NCBI GenBank assembly: GCA_019648995.1
Contig: BLXT01000977.1
Span: forward strand, 767,555 to 802,507
Length of the DNA: 34,953 bases
Source: Plakobranchus ocellatus
Taxonomy: Eukaryota > Mollusca > Gastropoda > Plakobranchidae
Reading direction: 5' to 3'
Below the pieces are notes generated by a model. It ran no database searches. It was not told the origin of the DNA and saw only the letters and a list, made by a program, of their open reading frames with translations. A program made the position numbers and the translations under genes. Position 1 is the first letter of the stretch; every line of letters begins with the position of its first letter. Positions 22,901 through 28,900 of this stretch are shown in pieces.

Positions 22901-25900
22901 GTTCATCCTTTGTCAAAAATGCTTTCATTACCATCTTTTTTCTTTTTAATCTCATTTTTCTTTTAATCCTCATTTAGAGTCATTACTCAAAAGATACTTT
23001 TTGCTTTTCATTATTGAAGTTGGTACAAAAGATCGTGAGTGGATTATTTTTTAGGATGTTTTGTACAGGTTTCATCGCAGCTGTTTATAAAGTTGTGTAT
23101 TTTTGTTACAAAGGAACAGTTTCAGTAGTAAAGGGTATAGGATGTGCTTACAATTTTGTAATTTATAATTTAATCCCGAGTTATATCATCATGTGGCAAT
23201 CAAATTGTATTTAAGTGCTAGATGGTATTTGAAGACTACAGGGGAAGAAAGACAGTAGTCGCAAAATATCAAATTCTTAACTAATCCCATCACCCCTTAG
23301 CTTACGTCGTTTATTTTGTTCTAAAAAAATGTACCGGGAAAGAAAGGCCATAGTCCAGAGATAACAGGAATTTTAAAGCTGTCCTGTGAAAGAAGGGCAG
23401 TTGTCCAAACTTTCAATTTCGTTTTTCTAGGACCTCTTTTTTTGTGACATCTGCCCTTTTTCTCCTGTACTCTTCATTTGTATCCATGAAAAGTGCTTTG
23501 GAAATGCATAAACCCATTTTAACAAGCTTTTGCCATTTTATGATGGCACTCTTCAGTTGTGCTATAAAGAATTAAAAACTGATAAAATTCTCTAGTCAAG
23601 TCAATGTCTGGTGGATCCAGGGTTAGAAAATTTGCTCTGAAATCAGCAAGGACGCTTCTCTTAAGATTTTAATTGCTTCCATCTTATCACCAAAGTAGCT
23701 AGTGAAATTAATCACAATCTAACTCTTCTGAACAGGCCTTAACCTCGACAGTGTGAGTAACTACTCTGCCTACTGGGAACAAGCCCGTAATCTGTATGGG
23801 CCTTTTGAGTGTACTACAACCATGAAGAGTGGCAATGCTGATATTTACAAAAATGAGATTCCTGGTGGCCAGTACACCAACCTGCAGTTCCAGGCATTTA
23901 GTCTTGGCTTGGCTGACCAGTTTGAGGAAATCAAGAAGATGTATAGTGTGGCTAACATGCTGCTAGGAGACTTGCCCAAGGTGAGAGCTCTATAACTCTG
24001 TGCTAGTACAAGGAAAACCTAAGATTAACCTTTGAATTACCAGGCCCTTCTAGAATTTCGATAGCCAAATTACCAAAGCAAGGAGAATAACTCTTTAATT
24101 TTTTTTGTAACATGTTCCACTAAAAAAAATGTATAAATTCAAATATTAGTTTTTAAAAATTCCAAAGATCATCATAGTTTGAAGAAATGAATAAGCTTTC
24201 TACACATGTTAAACATGCTATGCTTTCATATCAAGAAATTGTAAAAAAAAAAATAATAAAAAATGACCACTCTATCAGACTGTGCCTCCAAATCTGGGTC
24301 CGAACCTAACTCTAGATCTAGGTTGGTGTCATTGTTCCAATCTTCATTGTCAATCCCTCTATCATCATTATTCATATCACTTTCATTGTCTATATGTCCT
24401 TCAACCTCATCAACAAAGCTATCTTCTACTTCATTATTGCTTATGGATTGACAAGCTGGCTTAAGAAATTGAAAGCCATATTATAAAAAAATTGCTGTAT
24501 CACTTCTATTCAACCGATTCTCATGCAGTAAAGAACAAATGAAAGAAAAACTATCAAACTGCCTGTAGAGCTCTCTTGCATGATAAACTATAAAAATAAA
24601 TAGGCCCTGTTCTGTACAGAAAAAGTGTAATATTAGCGGGCGATGGCTGACGTTTTGGTATAGGATCAGTACGGGTGATATCGGGCGTTATGGTAATTTA
24701 AGGGTTATAGAAAAGTGATCTGAATATTAAGAAATAGCACAGGAAGACTGAAAGTACTTTCTTCGGTGGCCTTTACTTTTGTCAAACTTGGAGACCTAGC
24801 TGCCTTGCAAGGGCGGGAAGGACACAGAAAAGTAGGAAAATTTGTTTGTGCGTACAGGAAAACCCATTGGATGTCACAAAGGCTTGTTTTGAACTAGAGC
24901 CAAATTAAAGTTGATAACCTCGTTCATGGCTGAAATTGAGATTTTGATCTTGATCAGATTTGTGGCAACGAAAGCCAAAAACGCTGGCCAATTTCCCAAA
25001 CTTAACGCCTCATTCATATCACCATTGCTAGATCTACATTACAGCAAACCTACCAATATTATACCCCAATCTAAAAGGCAGTTTCTTGACCGTTAGATTT
25101 CAACTAGTGCACATGAATATAAATTAAACCTAATTGAGTGCGCAGCCGTTTTATTGAGATAACCTTATAGATCTGCTGACTCTAAAAATACCGCAATCCG
25201 ATAATCAATTGAGCAAACATTTTACGTTTCGTATCTGATAAAGATCTTCAAAACATTGATATTTTTGAATATATAATTGAGTTTGAAAGCATTGATTTTA
25301 ACTTTATTGCAATTAAAAATAATGTTTACAAAGGTCAGTCCTTCACCTTTCGATCAAAACTTGACCAACCCCCATTTGCAGCCACAATGAATGACTCGAA
25401 AATTACAAAGTTTTTAAACCTAAATCTAACCAATTCATAGGCCTATGGTGATGTTGATTTTATTTCATGAAAAACATGATGCAGATGATGAACAAAACAA
25501 AAGTAATGAAGAAATCGCTCTCTCTTGATGATTTGATATAAATCTATAGACTTCCACTGTATCCCTTTTTCTTTCATTCTGTCTCTCCTTCTCTAAGTCT
25601 GTTTCTCTCTCCGGACTAGATCTAGACCTTGTTTACCTCTGTTGTCTTTTGTTATTAATGTTTGTAAGCTAGATCTAACTTAAAACCGTAGTTTTGACAA
25701 GTCATTAAATATATGAATCTATGTTAGATCTAGAGATCGAAGTTAAATGTGATAGTTTTATTATAGAACTAGACAATGTCGTTGTCAAGGTGTAACACTC
25801 AGTAATGAGCAATTGCATAAGATGGACCCGAAATGTTAAATTCCTTAATTAGATGTTCATTTTCACCAAAAAATAGTTGCTAAGATTCTCATTTCTGGGT

Positions 25901-28900
25901 TTAGAAAAACTACTGAAACAAACATATTTATACCTTTAAACCTGGAAGTCGTCATCATATTGTCTGCCTTGATTGTAATTTTCCAACTGATTCATGTCCA
26001 TTTCAAGTCACAGAATGGCTGCAGTGTATTTTCAGAAGAAAGAAAGGAAAGTCAGTCTAGACAGTTCAATGGCCAAGGCTGCCCTTACACAAAACTTAAA
26101 TTTAAGAAAAAGAGAATTGATTTTTTTTTTTAAGTGAAGTAACAGTAAACCATTAATGAATCCAATGCAATACCAGTTAACAGTAACACCTTTTTGTCTA
26201 TAAAAATATATTGATAGATTTTTTTACCCTAGAAAAATCACTTTGCAATAAGACAATAAGAGTATATGCATTCAATTGTGGAGCAATGAATATGAATGTG
26301 CTTATTCTGTTAGCACAAATTTGCTGTTGGTATGAAGCATATTTTATGTTTCCAAGCAGGTAGATTAACTCATTCCAGACATTTGCCAATATACGAACGC
26401 TAATTTTCATCCCCATTCGGACGTATGCCGATATAGCAGCGCGGATAGGTGTCTCTATTGTTTCTTTGGCATGCATTCCATCTACATCATAAAAAAAATC
26501 TGTCTTGAAAGAGTTAAAGCAAATGTTACTAAACACTATTTGGCAGCATGTTTTTAAGAAAGGCGCTCTCACTTACCTAAGATTCTTTCTTTCTGCGCAG
26601 GTGACACCATCATCCAAGGTAGTAGGTGATATGGCCCAGTTTATGGTGCAGAACAAGCTGACCGCAGAGCTGGTGAATGAGAAAGCAGCGGAGCTGTCCT
26701 TCCCATCCTCTGTTGTGGAATACTTCCAGGGCTACCTTGGAGAACCTCCAGGTGGATACCCAGAACCCCTCAGAACTCAAGTAAGTTTTTAATTGTACTT
26801 GTTGGGGTTTTATATTAAAGGTGGGAATTTCATGTAGAGTAATATTATGCTGGGCATATTTGTTATACCATCTTCAGATTTAATTTCTTATGACTTGAAT
26901 TATTGTGTCCTCACAAATTTTGCATCATATATCATGAAGTTTAGAGGCAGTGGTTGAAAAAGAAGTTGCAAGCTTGGATAGGTTTCAGGCTTTTACAAAA
27001 TATCATGGTGGTATTGCTGCCATATTTTTCTTCATCTCTTTTACTCTTTTCACTCTCCCTATCTCTTTCTATCTGCTTTCCTGCCCAGCCAGGTGACCTA
27101 ACCCCCACCACCACCACATATATCCACACACAAAAAAAACCATTTTTTTTTCATAGGAATGCTATGAGTTTATTCCATAGGACAAATTAATTCATTTTCT
27201 GTGCTTCATTTTAAAAAATAGTTATTTCCATCATCCATTAAAATAATTAAACTTCATCAAACAGCTGGTCGTGTATAATACCATCAAATAAGTGCAAAAG
27301 TTCAATTGAGGCATTGTAAGTTAGAAAATAATGTCAAAGGCCAAAGAATCTATTTCAATTGCCTAATGCATACTTCATTTACTAGTTACAGAATACATGC
27401 TTACATTTGTTGCTAAAATGTTTTTCGAACCTTCAAGATCAGACATAATTTGTATTTTCAGGTTTTGAAGGGTGCAAAGAAACTCGAAGGCAGGCCTGGA
27501 GCTTCTCTGCCGCCCCTCAATTTTGAGGACATCAAGGAGTCTCTAGCACAGAAGTATGGCACCCACATAACTGACGAGGATGTTATGAGTGCTGCTTTGT
27601 ACGCTAAGGTGAGGGTTCTGCTTTCCACTGCTTTTCCTCTTCAGATATTTTGAACCTTTTCAGAGTACAAGTTTTTGTATTATAATGGCATTAGTTTACG
27701 CATTTGTGTCATATTTCACACGTGAATGTATTAACTTGTAAAAATATAGTTTGCATTTATTTTTAAATTTCAACATTTTTTTTTTACTATCAAATGCTGC
27801 TTTCTAATGGGAATTTCATAAAAATGAATCTACTCAAAGGAGTTCAGACTAAAAGGTAGATAGACCAATACCAAAATATGTTGATATATCTTCTTCTTGA
27901 CTTGTTTTTAAATAGATACCTATAATCATCCACATTTTTCAACTGCTTGGAGTATTAGATAAATTACAGAGTGCTTCCACAACTTAAAAAAAAGGAATTT
28001 TCGAAAACAAAGATGAATAAATATTGTTTGTCATTACCTTTCATATAGTCTCTTTGCTTACATTTTGCAGGTGCTATTATTTTCTTCTCATATCAATTTT
28101 ATGACATCTCTTCGGAATGTTTCCCCTTTTTTCTGTCAGGTGACTGATGAATACTTGGACTTCCGTAATAAGTTTGGCCCAGTTGACAAATTAGACACGC
28201 GCACTTTCCTTATTGGGCCCAAGGTAGCTTCTGAGACAGAGGTCAGTACAAAATATTTGTGTCTGTGATGGTTGTACCATATTGCAAGAAATAAAAAGAA
28301 GCTTTAAAGGATTTTTACAATGCTTTTTTCACTTTTAATGTCTAAATCTAAGCGGTTAAAGAAACTGCGAGATGTATAAACATTTTTTTGGTAATCCAGG
28401 ATTTGAACTTATTTATTTAACAATATCTGTAAAGGTATCAGGATTGTGATTTTCTACACTAACTCTGTCATCAGAGATCTTTATATTTTCACATTTGAAT
28501 TGACATGGCTTTTCTTTGATAATTTTCCACTGCTCTAGATTCGCAAAAAAAAATATCCTTGGTTTTAATATAAAAGTAAAGATGAATTAGTTTCTTATTG
28601 CTACAGATATTTGCTCTTATTTGAGTTTGTCTTCATCTCTTGTCTCTGCTAGGTGAGCCTGGAGAAGGGCAAGAATATCTCAATTGTTACACTGGCTGTG
28701 GGAGATCTCAGTCCATCGGGCACCAGAGAAGTATTCTTTGAGCTGAATGGGCAGCTTCGCTCTGTGCGTATTCAGGATCAGGAGGCTCAGAAGGTGAGGA
28801 GAGAACTGGTCTAAGAAAAAGTTGCTCAGGCACTGTAAAAAATGATGTTGCAAAGTATTTTTTTTAAAAAGGAAAGGGAGGAAGGAAGAGGTATTAAAAA

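Larger units (their letters stand above)
23981..26600. other. PC intron 16, with two TTAA elements
   Basis: 2620 bp. Contains a piggyBac-like element (24025-24708) and a short TTAA MITE (26365-26517). Between them, 24709-26364 is AT-rich sequence carrying several TAGATCTA words and no recognised gene. Confidence 0.7.

Noticed and set aside
5448..26600. Introns 6 and 16 both measure exactly 2620 bp and both carry piggyBac-like relics
   Set aside because: No sequence similarity beyond the relic type was seen; the equal length is most likely coincidence.
28065..28140. Earlier acceptor TTTGCAG before exon 19
   Set aside because: The extra 24 codons would not match the family; the acceptor at 28139 gives the conserved [10 protein letters not shown] join.
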